Under the pieces are notes generated by a model. It was not told the origin of the DNA. It worked only from the letters and a program-made list of their open reading frames with translations, and searched no databases. Positions 1 through 9,125 of a DNA stretch of 41,992 nucleotides are shown here, piece by piece (position 1 is the stretch's first letter; each line of letters starts with the position of its first letter). Position numbers and translations under genes: made by a program. Source of the stretch: Stentor coeruleus (lineage: Eukaryota; Ciliophora; Heterotrichea; Heterotrichida; Stentoridae); the NCBI GenBank assembly GCA_001970955.1, contig MPUH01000644.1, positions 1 through 41,992 of the forward strand, read 5' to 3'.

Positions 1-345
1 CTTCACTACTTATATAATCTAAATTATCACTATATAGGCTTCCATTTTATTATAAAGGCTTCTCAGATGTGGATCACAAATATTAATACAATTCAAGGTA
101 AAACTCTTCACTTTTAATATAATCTTCTTGGCATATACAAGTTTCAAATATCATAAAGGTTTTTCAGATCTTGATGAAGTAGCGGCAAAATTTACACTTG
201 AATCTTAAGACATTTCAAACAAATTCTTCGGCCTTAATAAAATCTTCTTTATTAACATACAGATTTCCTAAGATATTATATAAACGTGATAGATTTGGAT
301 GAAGTCAGGTAAAATTTGCTCACAAATGTTAAGCATTGAATTCAG
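1..345 (-). pseudogene. Decayed tetratricopeptide (TPR) repeat gene fragment
   Basis: Read on the minus strand, three degenerate units spaced roughly 100-125 nt apart each begin with a similar peptide: HPNLSRLYNILGNLYV, HQDLKNLYDI and DPHLRSLYN. The best unit continues with NKEDFIKAEEF. This is the pattern of 42-residue (126 nt) TPRs of the kinesin-light-chain type (HP.LA..YNNLG.LY...GDY.KAEE). All three frames carry stops (TGA, TAA), and the units sit in different frames, so the gene is dead. The fragment runs off the left edge. The DNA-level repeat is visible on the plus strand, for example GATTTGGATGAAGT near 292 and GATCTTGATGAAGT near 167. The TPR assignment is by pattern; the parent gene is not identified. 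Confidence 0.6.
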
Positions 346-444
346 ATGAGTTTTAGCATATTTAAAATAAAATCTTTGCTAACTTTGCTTCACACAATTT
401 TCGAAAAAGTTTAATAAATATAATTTTTTTTCCAGTTAAGTTTA

Positions 445-1115
445 TCAATTTTTCAAAACTATCAAGCTTGATATTGCATGCACTTTTTCCAAGTCTGTGA
501 TTGATGCATCATATTGGTTTTTAATAAAGTATGCTATGAAAATTTTTCTTGAGACCGATGCAAAGGCTGCTTTTTCTTTAAAATATTCAGGCTGGGTCTG
601 ATACTTACTAGCATCAAAATTTTCTAAAAGCTTCATGGGAATTATATTATATGGATGCGTAAACTAATGATTGTTAATTTTTTCGAAAAGTAAAATTTAC
701 TATTCTCAATAGTCTATTCTATAATTGATTCAGATATATTTGTTGCTAAGTCAAGAACTGTTCTTTGATTTTCACTTAGTTCCTCTAAGATAATTGAATT
801 AGTATTTAATTCTATTTGCATCATCATGTTTGAGTTACTTGACATGATACCCACCTCCTTGGAGCCCTTCTAGGTGTGCGGCTTCATGAGTTTTGGAATA
901 CAAACAAAACCTTGAAGTTTCCCAATCAGATCTTTTGGTTATTCAGGCGAGTATACTAATTGGCAAGCCTAAGATTTCGCCTGATCATTCTTTAAGGTTT
1001 TGAATATCTTTTGAATTATCTTTGATAGAATTGTTGGCACAAGAGATTTTTATGTGGTATCTTTACTAAAATCCAGCTCCAGGCTATTTTCTGAATAATA
1101 TTCTATTTTTATAGA
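445..1115 (-). pseudogene. Unassigned broken coding fragments
   Basis: Several protein-like stretches lie on the minus strand in different frames. One begins with ATG at 844 (MSSNSNMMMQIELNTNSIIL...) and stops after 43 residues. Another is a 63-residue frame from 636 to 445 (MKLLENFDASKYQTQPEYF...). A third, between about 865 and 1010, reads DWETSRFCLYSKTHEA and continues with LEGLQGGGYHVK, with stops before and after. No 15-nt GT-AG intron joins them. They may be the upstream part of the TPR pseudogene at 1-345 or remains of other genes. I do not recognise the family. Confidence 0.3.
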
Positions 1116-2383
1116 CAATTCAGAGTTGGCTTATATAGTAATTTTTTTGGTTTTGGACTTATTACAATACAATATATTTATTTCATAGTGTATTGAGACA
1201 GGAATCAGGAAAATTTTAAAATAAAATAACTTAGATATTAGCTTTGTGAGCAAAGAACTACTTATACCCTTAAAAGTTCATATCGATTTTATTATCTTTG
1301 ATATCAAGTGACCTTCAATTTATATAACAGTCTATAGTTATATTTATGATAAGAAATTATCTTTCTAAAAGTAAAATTGTGAATTCTCAAAGGGTTGGGC
1401 TTAGAAAAATCAAATTTAAGTATAACCTTTATAAATAGTGACAAAATGATTTCTTTAATGTTCTAATTAAATAAGCACTATAAGTATCTAGGACAACTTA
1501 ATTAAAAAATATGTGAGGCTAGCAACCACTTAAGCTTTTTTTATGAAAATTATCATAAATTTTGCTATGTTTTTGTTGAATAAACCATAAGATTAGTGTT
1601 TTAAATTTTTATCCTGTAATTAATGATTTTTCAATCATCATAACGATAATTTTATATAAATTTACTATTTATAAGTAAAATATACACCTATTAGCAATTC
1701 ACCTTTACAAATAACTATATAATATTCACAAAAATTTTTTATATGAAATATTATTAACTCTTATGATTTTCAAAATATTTAGATGAGATTTTTGTTAATT
1801 ATATTTAGTTTTCACATAAATTACAATTAATCTAGTTTAGATATATTGCGGCTGAATATTGAATATTATTCTTGCTTACTTTCTAATTTTCATTTCCTAG
1901 TAATAAAATATGATTGATTTAAGTTATAAACTTGTGATATTTAAATAATAAATAGCCTAAAAAATGTATATAATCAAGGCTTCATTAATTTTCCTCAGCC
2001 TTTTCGCTACCTTTTAGAACATTAGAGCTGATAATCATGAATTCTCTTTTGCAATCTTAAATATATAATACTTTGCTAGCAGTACGCAAACATAATCAAG
2101 GAAAATAAATCTTTGTAAATATAAGAAATAGTTTTTCTTTGTTGCTTGCTATAATTACAGTAGCTTTAAATAAGTATTTGTTTTATTATAAAATTTTACT
2201 TAAAAATAAAGCATAAAACTATGGATCATAAAACTTTTAACATAAAGAATACCTATATCTAAATAAATCTTCAATATCTGCTTTTAAAAATAGGCATAAC
2301 AACAAAAATTCTTATAGAGTTTAAGGTTAAAATTTACACCTTATCTGTACTTATAAGAAAAATGAATGATTGAAATTACTAAT
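1116..2383. other. AT-rich intergenic DNA, nothing recognised
   Basis: No open frame of useful length and no recognisable peptide on either strand. Frequent A/T runs. The last bases form the very short leader of the HMG-box gene. Confidence 0.6.
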
Positions 2384-2920
2384 ATGGACCCTAATTTAGT
2401 ACATTTTACATAGGTCTCTGATTTATTGAAATTGGCTTCAAAGTACTTTGATAAGGCTATTATGGTGCTAGAAGCAGATATAAAAAGAGTTCCTTCTGAA
2501 AATTCTGAGCCAGAAGTCTCTAAACCCGCGCCAAAACCAAAAAAAGAATCTAAAACAAATGAAAAGAAAAAAGAGTCTAGGAAATCTAAAGATGACAAAA
2601 CCAAAAAAACCCGCAAAAAAACTGGGTACAAAATATATTTTGACGAGCGTCGAGAAGCTATAAAAAATGCTTCTGAAGAAAACAAAAGTAAGAATTACAA
2701 AGAATACACTATTCCAGAGTTGTCAACCATTATATCTAAAGAATGGAAGGAAATTGGCGAGGATGGGCAGAGGATATGGAATGAAAAGGCAGAAGAATTC
2801 AACATAATATTAGAAGGTATTGAACTGCCTCAGAAAAACCAAAGAAAAAACTCTTCAAACGATATCAGTGAGACAGACAGTGACGATGAGCAAATAACTA
2901 AAAAAAATAAGTCTAATTAG
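2384..2920 (+). CDS. HMG-box-like DNA-binding protein (one 15-nt intron)
   Basis: A protein of 173 residues is obtained if the 15-nt intron at 2399-2413 is removed; the first exon then reads MDPNL and joins in frame to VSDLLKLASKYFDKAI. The middle (about residues 40-75) is a very lysine-rich linker. Residues about 75-136 resemble an HMG box: a start around GYKIYFDERREAI, then a helix ending in ISKEWKEIGEDGQRIWNEKA, which matches the typical W-K-L-...-W...A pattern of the box. The tail is acidic/serine-rich (SETDSDDE). Proteins of this class bend DNA in chromatin. Without the intron the frame would have no ATG at the right place, so I chose ATG 2384. Fairly sure of the box; the target is unknown. 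Confidence 0.75.
2399..2413 (+). other. 15-nt intron
   Basis: GTACATTTTACATAG. GT-AG ends, A at position 10, phase 0. Removing it gives an ATG-initiated frame for the HMG-box protein. Confidence 0.7.
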
Positions 2921-3791
2921 CAAGTACTTACGAATTTATTAGTTAATGTTTATTGCCAATTAGTACTGGATAGCTATTCTTCAATTATTTAAGTGATTTT
3001 TACTGTTTATTTATGCTCTGTCAATGATCTCTTATCAATTCTTCAGGTTTTATTGTTTTTAGGATATACCCTAGCATTGCATAGCTGCTAAATTTTTATT
3101 TTAGCAAACTTTGATGCTGAATTCTATAGAAAAATAATTTGCTTCACAGTCTTTTGTAAACTTCAACTTCTTTAGTGGCTGCACAATTAAAAGCATGCAT
3201 TTTTTTACTAGATGCTACAATTGATGTATTAAATTAAGAAAATTTTCCTCTGTTTTTTTTCAATTCAAATTTCATATGTTTTTTGTATTTTAGATACTAC
3301 TAAATGCTCTTTTTTGCTTCCAGGCAAATCATAAAACTAAATTGCAAAAAAAAATACTGCTAAACATTTTTTTATACAACTTAATTCTGTTTATGATAAA
3401 AAAGTAATATTATCCTGCTTTTTTTTACAGATTTCTTTAGTCCTCCTTGTCACTAATTCCTCTAGAAGTATCCTCCGTTAATTTATTTTTTCAATTTATA
3501 ATAGAAACTATTTGTCTAATCTAAAAGAGCAACATAAACAGCAAAATATTCTTAGATTTGTGTAGAGGAATAGAAAATCAAGGATTTAATACATTTTACG
3601 ATAATTATTATAGTTTCTTGGAATATGCGAAGAATTTATAAATAGAAGAAAAAAATTTACTGGATATTGGAATATCATCTGAATGCTAACCAGAAAACCT
3701 GAAGATAACAGTAGATTCACTCAACTTCCGCTAAAAAAATTAATAGTTGTGGTGAACCTAACCTAGCATTATCATTATGAATAGCCTTAAA
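2921..3791. other. AT-rich intergenic DNA, nothing recognised
   Basis: Runs of T and A, no supported gene on either strand. This gap lies between the 3' ends of the HMG-box gene and the minus-strand gene at 3792, so it should hold both 3' ends and no promoter. Confidence 0.6.
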
Positions 3792-4676
3792 TTAAGTGAA
3801 AATAGCCTCAAGTTCCCAATGCAATCTTTTAACAGCATGATTGTATTCTTCATCTGTTATATCTTTAACTTGTGGCTCTGGTTCTTTAGTATTTTCTATG
3901 ATCAAAGGCATTGAACCTTTAATTGAATACGCTCCTTTTACAATTCCAGCTGTTAAATCTTGTTTTTCTAGAGTTTGTGTTGAGTTTTTGATTTGAGGGT
4001 CTTTTGCTTTAATATTAGGCTTAAATGAGCATTCTTCAAGATCTTCTTTAAGTCTTTTCTCTCTGTTTTGGTTGATTTTCTGCAGCCTTAATCGATTCCA
4101 ATCAAGCATTTTTTGCACGGAAATTTGGATATTGACGTTTTTATGTATTTTTGTTTTATGGCTTTTCATCAAAGAATTTTCTAATCTGCCAAATTCGCTT
4201 TGTAATGAAGTTAGAGAGTCACAAGATGGAGTTTGTGAGAGGAAACTAAAAGCATCAGTATTTTTAGCTGATTTTGACATCATAAGCCTCTGTGCTGAAC
4301 TTCCAAGTCCCTGGGCAATTTTCTGAGATTTCTTATTTATCTGAGGTTTAAACACCAGTTCTTTATTGTATAAGCCTTTCATCTGTTTTTGTGGGATTTT
4401 CTTTTCACTAGTACTTGACGTTCGTGATAATTGAAAACTGCCAACAACTTCTTGAATTGAACTTTTCCTACTAGAAATTTTACTTGTAGAGTTCAAAGAC
4501 CCAAACGTAGGTAAAGGTTTTTTGTTCTGTGGGATTTTTTTTTCAAGAACATCTGGAAATAATTCCTGTATATCACTAGGATCATAAGCCAGATTAAGAT
4601 TATCTAAGTCAATTTTTTCTGTAGAAATTTGTTTGTCTATGTTTTCAAGCCAAGTTTTGAAGTTTTTTTGGTCCAT
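3792..4676 (-). CDS. Hypothetical cytoskeleton-type protein with FKP-I motifs
   Basis: A protein of 294 residues with no named domain that I can place. It is hydrophilic and rich in S, K, Q and L. It has two copies of a short motif often seen in long ciliate and flagellate cytoskeletal proteins: LVFKPQINKKSQKIA at about residue 107 and ECSFKPNIKAKD at about residue 216. A basic helix (WNRLRLQKINQNREKRLKEDLEE) precedes the second copy, and the C-terminus ends in a possible short helix (HAVKRLHWELEAIFT). It is divergent from the gene at 4711 with 34 bp between the two start codons, so both may be co-expressed. A role in the cortex or axoneme is a guess from motif style and neighbour. Confidence 0.7.
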   Translation of the reverse strand: MDQKNFKTWLENIDKQISTEKIDLDNLNLAYDPSDIQELFPDVLEKKIPQNKKPLPTFGSLNSTSKISSRKSSIQEVVGSFQLSRTSSTSEKKIPQKQMKGLYNKELVFKPQINKKSQKIAQGLGSSAQRLMMSKSAKNTDAFSFLSQTPSCDSLTSLQSEFGRLENSLMKSHKTKIHKNVNIQISVQKMLDWNRLRLQKINQNREKRLKEDLEECSFKPNIKAKDPQIKNSTQTLEKQDLTAGIVKGAYSIKGSMPLIIENTKEPEPQVKDITDEEYNHAVKRLHWELEAIFT

Positions 4677-4710
4677 TATGTTTAAATTATCTTCAAAAGC
4701 TTTATAAAAA
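4677..4710. promoter_or_regulatory. 34-bp divergent intergenic region
   Basis: This is the whole space between the start codons of the minus-strand gene at 4676 and the plus-strand gene at 4711. It is almost purely A/T and must hold both 5' leaders and any shared promoter. Confidence 0.5.
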
Positions 4711-5151
4711 ATGAGCAGTTATTACCGAACTGAAGCTCTGAAAACGACGCACTATGGCCCAAATGGTGAAGGAAGAGATACTTATATATTTGTTAACAAT
4801 GGAGGGGTTGAGCGAAACACTTATCCTTATGTTTTTAAAGAACAAAGTAGAATGACCAGAAGGAATTTCGTTTTTGGCAGCCCAAATCTTGGCTCAAAGT
4901 CTTTAAAATATAAGTCAGATGGCACAGGAAGGGATACTTATATTGGGAATAACCATGGAGGTTTTATGTTTCCACATGAAAAACCTTCGTTTTATTCAAC
5001 TTTAAGGACCCCTTCACCAAGATTTCATAAAGTCCTCAAAGCTCAAACAATTTCGCAGTATAGTAAAAAAATACAAGTAGCCAGATCACAAAATGATGCT
5101 GTTTTGAGACTTAGCATACCAAAGTTCCAGCCTAAGTATTCTAATAAATAA
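4711..5151 (+). CDS. Small protein with duplicated GRDTYI-NNGG motif
   Basis: A protein of 146 residues with an internal duplication. Residues about 13-32 read THYGPNGEGRDTYIFVNNGG and residues about 67-85 read YKSDGTGRDTYIGNNHGG. The shared core is Y-x-[PS]-[DN]-G-x-G-R-D-T-Y-I followed by N-N/H-G-G. The C-terminal part is basic with a TPSPRFHK element. I recall such motifs in small proteins of ciliates and flagellates that may associate with microtubules, but I cannot name the family, so function is left open. The gene is head to head with the FKP-I motif protein (34 bp apart). Confidence 0.75.
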   Translation: MSSYYRTEALKTTHYGPNGEGRDTYIFVNNGGVERNTYPYVFKEQSRMTRRNFVFGSPNLGSKSLKYKSDGTGRDTYIGNNHGGFMFPHEKPSFYSTLRTPSPRFHKVLKAQTISQYSKKIQVARSQNDAVLRLSIPKFQPKYSNK

Positions 5152-5159
5152 TGCTTTTG

Positions 5160-5345
5160 AATTTCTCATGTTCAATTTAACGTTAAAAGCTAAGTTAGAT
5201 TATTCGCTAGATTCCCATTTTATGATATCTCCAGAGTTTAGGCTAGCTTTTTAGATGATGGATGCTTTCCTTGATACTGCAGCAATTTCATTGTTACCAT
5301 TCCATCCAAAAATGTCGTGGTGCTGAAGATATGATAAAGTTTTTT
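5160..5345 (-). pseudogene. Short unassigned coding remnant
   Basis: On the minus strand one frame reads as protein over about 55 codons, including DIFGWNGNNEIAAVSRKA and then KASLNSGDIIKWESSE, with TAA stops after the first and second parts and no start codon. It could be the end of a decayed gene. The rest of the gap up to 5633 shows nothing further. Confidence 0.25.
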
Positions 5346-5633
5346 ACTTTTATGGAAGGTTTTATATAAAAATATAGTTCAGAATATAAATTTATCATAT
5401 TATAAAAGTATTTTTATTATTACTCCCAACAATTTAAAAAATCCTCATTTTGATATTTTTTACATAAATATCAATATTCTATTAATAAAACTATTTTTGA
5501 CCTCTGCATTTCTCCACAATTCGGGTCCCAAACAGTCAATTCTCCATTATCCACAACTTTTGCCTCAAGTTTTTTTTTATGGGTTAAATAAACCCCATTA
5601 CCCAGTTTATCCAATTCTCTCTTCCTTCATTTT

Positions 5634-6122
5634 CTACTTAGTCTCAGCATTACCTTTTCCCATATTTGCCTTATGAACAAATCTATAACTATTTGGGTTT
5701 TTTTTATTAGGTGAGCCAATTAAAGTATTAACATTATCTGATTCATTAAGTGACATGTAAATACATTTGCCAAAGTTGTAAAAAGGGACTGATTTTGTTT
5801 CTTCATGTTCTCTTATATTTTTTTCTAAATCATTACTAATAGGTATGTTTTTTTCCTGTAGATAACCCAAGAAATCTGATCTTGAAGTAAATCCTTGGGC
5901 ATAGTCTTTAATTTTCCCATTGTGCTCATTTATATTAACTTTAAGTTTCGGTTCAGTTTTAACAGTTGTCAAGGCAGTACTTGAAATCACTGTGTCTTGT
6001 TTACGAGAATCGAAATATTCTGCGGATACTGACTTGCGACTTATATCAAGAGTATTGACAAGTTCTTTGTAGGACCTGTGAGGATCATGAAGGACTTTGT
6101 CAAATTGAGGAGTTATTTTCAT
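5634..6122 (-). CDS. Hypothetical ciliate protein, 5' end probably damaged
   Basis: The open frame from ATG 6122 gives 162 residues (MKITPQFDKVLHDPHRSYKE...), ending NMGKGNAETK. No named domain. Coding character clearly extends upstream of this ATG without interruption for another 35-40 codons, including RPKETLKFKDLYSKLESGQ and VTSESFRSQALEK, so ATG 6122 is unlikely to be the original start. The region around it (GQVTSESFRSQALEKMKI) has the style of a short EF-hand-like or dimerisation segment seen in ciliate cytoskeletal proteins. Either transcription starts internally or the gene is a pseudogene with a broken 5' end; see the next entry. Confidence 0.5.
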   Translation of the reverse strand: MKITPQFDKVLHDPHRSYKELVNTLDISRKSVSAEYFDSRKQDTVISSTALTTVKTEPKLKVNINEHNGKIKDYAQGFTSRSDFLGYLQEKNIPISNDLEKNIREHEETKSVPFYNFGKCIYMSLNESDNVNTLIGSPNKKNPNSYRFVHKANMGKGNAETK

Positions 6123-6375
6123 TTTTTCTAAAGCTTGGCTGCGGAATGATTCTGAAGTTACTTGGCCAGACTCAAGTTTTGAATAAAGGTCTTTGAATTT
6201 GAGAGTTTCTTTGGGTCTGAAATGTTGGAAGTCTTGGATGATGTTCTTTGGCCGTTAGTTTTACTCTGATTTTTTAACTAGTTTATTAGTTTCCCTAAAC
6301 TCACGCTAGTTGAACTTATGTTCTAATTGAGCTGGTTATTTATTTTACCTGGATTTGGGTCTGCATTCATTATTG
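6123..6375 (-). pseudogene. 5' extension of the 5634-6122 gene interrupted by TAA/TAG
   Basis: In the same frame as the downstream gene, minus-strand translation reads PAQLEHKFN, stop (TAG), REFRETNKLVKKSE, stop (TAA), N, stop (TAA), RPKNIIQDFQHFRPKETLKF and on into the gene. Two more TAA codons lie further upstream. All five interruptions are TAA or TAG, none TGA, and each would be restored to Gln by one T-to-C change. There is no frameshift and no 15-nt GT-AG intron that removes them. The simplest reading is recent decay of Gln codons by C-to-T change. Confidence 0.4.
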
Positions 6376-7429
6376 ACGATTATAGTCCATTATTTTTTTT
6401 AAATTAAGTAATCAGTTAGCTTCTAATGCAACATAATTGATTTGGACTTGCCGTAATAAGATATAATTAAAAATAGTCACAAGAATTAATTTTTTTTATA
6501 TTTTATGTTGATTGAGGAATAAGCTTTTGTTATAAATGCTTTATGATTATATGTATATTGTACTTGGAATAAAAATATTATAAAAGAAAATAAATTTAAA
6601 AATTATTTGGGTATTTTTGCTTAAAGAAGCTTTAAGGTTTGATATAAATTTTGATTTTCTTATAGTAATTTTAATGTTATACGGAAATGATTATATTTAT
6701 TAAAATCTTTATAAAAAGTAGAAATATCATAAGCCAGGGTTTTATAGCGGAAAAGAGTGAATAAGATAAGATTTGACTGCTGTGCTTTTATATGAAAAAG
6801 TATTATGAATTTTATACTTTATTCATTTGCCATGGAAAAAATACAATGAATTATTAACTAGTCTAAGCATATAACTATTAAATATTATTATATCAGTAGG
6901 CTTATTTAATTCATAATAAATTAATTGAGAAAGTTGCAAAAAAAATACTAGATGCAAATATAGTGATATTCTAATTAATAATTAATAAATATTTTTTTTT
7001 TTATGATAATAAAGAGTATACAGCATTAATTCTTTAAGAGTAAAAAATCACATTATCATGCTTTTGAGAGTTTCAGTGCCGATTTCCATATCTTATCTGC
7101 AAAATTTTATAAAAATCAATATGCATTATAAATGCTTAAATTTGTTTCCAAGAAGTTTTGAATATCTGAGCCTAGACTTTGACGATACTATAAATAGCAA
7201 TCTGATAAACATATCAGCCAATATTTGGACTTTATAAAATCTAGTGGTGCTTTGCATCTCTCATCTGAAACGCTGGTTTAAAACTAAAGGTATTTCACCC
7301 TTCCAGCCTCTTATGTATTCCGTGCTATTTCTTGTGAAAACTTAGAATAAGCTTTTTGACTATAAGAATGCTTAATTTTTATTTTATCATGGGTGCTATT
7401 TTTAATTTATTTAACATACTGTATAAATC
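6376..7429. other. AT-rich intergenic DNA, nothing recognised
   Basis: Very AT-rich, many short poly-A/T runs, no supported frame on either strand. Confidence 0.55.
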
Positions 7430-7745
7430 CTACAAAATAAATCTGATAAAAGGCCTAGTCAGTGTATTATTGAGTATATAAAAGATATTGGAAGGAATAT
7501 AAGGAAAAAGGTAGTGAATTTAGTATTTCTGACATAGAAAATTAAGTTAAAGATGCTTTTGGTGTATTGGAAGAAAGTGGATAGCTAGAATTTTAAGGGA
7601 AAAGTTTAAACTGTAGTGAATAAAACTGAAGGAGCTATAATGAATAAGCAAATAAAGCAAAGATAACTTTTGATAAGATTGCCGAGAGTAGACTATAGAG
7701 AATTTTTTGAAGTGGAGGATGAACTCATACTTGACCCACAAGGCA
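7430..7745 (+). pseudogene. Unassigned broken gene fragment
   Basis: Three protein-like pieces in different frames: RPSQCIIEYIKDIGRN near 7455; then EYKEKGSEFSISDIEN, TAA, VKDAFGVLEESG, TAG near 7495-7583; then LIRLPRVDYREFFEVEDELI and LDPQGK near 7670-7745. The middle piece has the look of a winged helix. The first and third overlap or adjoin it with frameshifts. I cannot name the parent protein. Not a functional gene as written. Confidence 0.35.
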
Positions 7746-8142
7746 AGAACAGAATAAACAAAGCAAATAAAAAAATAAATATCAAATTATATTTTTATAG
7801 TAATTTAATATCAAACTCATCTAGCTTATTATACTTTTATATTAGTTTTAAGCTAATAATCACTCTGTCTTAAATCACATTTCTATCTATATACAATTTA
7901 TTTTAAATCTAACTACATAGCATTCTCTTATGAGTATTTTTATTACCTTAATCTCTTCATATCTTCTAAATCTAAATTTCCCCAATTAAAAGTATTTGCC
8001 AAGTTAGCATAACTTCCTTTAAACCAATCCTTTAGAAGATTAACCATAGCCAATTACTCAGCCTTACTAAATAATTATTAAACTAATAGTTATCCCTGCC
8101 CAAAACCTAATAAAAAAGAAAAATATTTACTATTATATTTAT
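7746..8142. other. AT-rich intergenic DNA, nothing recognised
   Basis: No supported gene. The bases just before 8143 are the leader of the MGCC gene. Confidence 0.55.
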
Positions 8143-8496
8143 ATGGGCTGCTGCAATTTTACATCTCTCGAGCAAGAAGTCTTAAACGAGGCGAAACTTG
8201 AAATGCCTCCGAACTCTCCTGATTTATCATTCGCTGACTTAGATATTGGATCAAATGGGGAAAATGAACACTGCAAAGACCTTGCTAGTACTGAAGAATT
8301 ACTATTTCTAAGTGGAAACAGAAACAGATCAACAAGTTATAATAGTTTACGATATAGTAATCAGATAGAGAAAGCATTTTTAATGACAACACCTCTACGA
8401 TCAGCTATTGAAGTATCCAGAAGCTGTAATCTGAAATCTAACGATACTTTTTTAGAGAGTACTTCAAGTTTAAGCTTTTTACGGAATTATCACTAA
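8143..8496 (+). CDS. Small MGCC-start protein, probably lipid-anchored
   Basis: A protein of 117 residues beginning MGCCNFTSLEQEV. Gly2 followed by Cys3 and Cys4 is the classic arrangement for N-myristoylation plus palmitoylation, which would hold the protein on the cytoplasmic face of a membrane. The rest is hydrophilic and serine-rich (for example GNRNRSTSYNSLRY and ESTSSLSFLRNYH) with no domain I recognise, and probably phosphorylated and disordered. It stands alone with long gaps on both sides. Function unknown. Confidence 0.65.
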   Translation: MGCCNFTSLEQEVLNEAKLEMPPNSPDLSFADLDIGSNGENEHCKDLASTEELLFLSGNRNRSTSYNSLRYSNQIEKAFLMTTPLRSAIEVSRSCNLKSNDTFLESTSSLSFLRNYH

Positions 8497-8640
8497 TAAA
8501 ATCTAATATTGTAAAGATAAAGAATTTAAGATTCTTATTAAATTATAGGCAATAGATATAATATGTAATGGTAATGATATTAAACTATAATTTGAGATGC
8601 TAACTATATTTTTAAGAATTAATTGAAATATAAGCATTTG

Positions 8641-9110
8641 TTATTCAAAGTAATAGTCTGTAGGGCAATTAAAAGATGCTGATATAATTCCTTCAAAATA
8701 TAGTTGGTAATACTCAGAGTTGATTTTTAAATTGCATATTTCAAGAGTTTCTTGCTTGATATAATCTTTTAGTATGCAATGTTTATCAAGTCAACTTTCT
8801 ATTAAGCATCCCAATAAGCCTTTTTGTGGATTGTTAAAACTTGTCTATATTTTTCTTATTGATTAATTGGTCAAGGATTAAAGCATTGATAGTTGAATGA
8901 GAAGATGATACTGATTTAGTAATTGTATAAATTCGAAGAATTACTATAGCTTTTGAGAACTGTAAGTATTAAATCTTGTAAGTTTTAATTTTTGGGATTG
9001 TATATGTCAGGATTTGAAGGATTCATTTGATTTCAATGATGCTTGGGTTGAAATCATAGACTGGATTTCTCTCTTGGGATATATTTTTAGCATAAGATAA
9101 ATCATAATAT
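8641..9110 (-). pseudogene. Possible decayed copy of the neighbouring cysteine-rich gene
   Basis: On the minus strand, just downstream of the gene at 9126-11546, protein-like text resumes: YAKNISQERNPVYDFNPSII near 9090, and, ending at the TAA at 8641, LLGCLIES, stop, LDKHCILKDYIKQETLEI, then NSEYYQLYFEGI. The last part resembles the C-terminus of the intact neighbour, which has WQIGCFKEECYLKTC and then HFDLCFEGIKYY: the shared features are GC, E, L, C and FEGI at about the same spacing. Frames carry stops and shifts. A broken tandem duplicate is the likely explanation; the similarity is short, so this is tentative. Confidence 0.35.
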
Positions 9111-9125
9111 TAAAGTAAGCTATAT

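Noticed and set aside
5634..6375. Reassigned genetic code with TAA/TAG read as Gln
   Set aside because: Intact conserved genes here (dyskerin, CAP-H, FCP1, Spt6, thiolase) end at TAA or TAG exactly where their families end and have none inside, and the ubiquitin protease ends at TGA. Other ghost frames also contain TGA.
7220..7330. Slightly GC-richer patch considered as a tRNA or other structured RNA
   Set aside because: No acceptor stem, anticodon arm or T-loop motif (GGTTCGANNCC) could be fitted; no tRNA found anywhere in the window.
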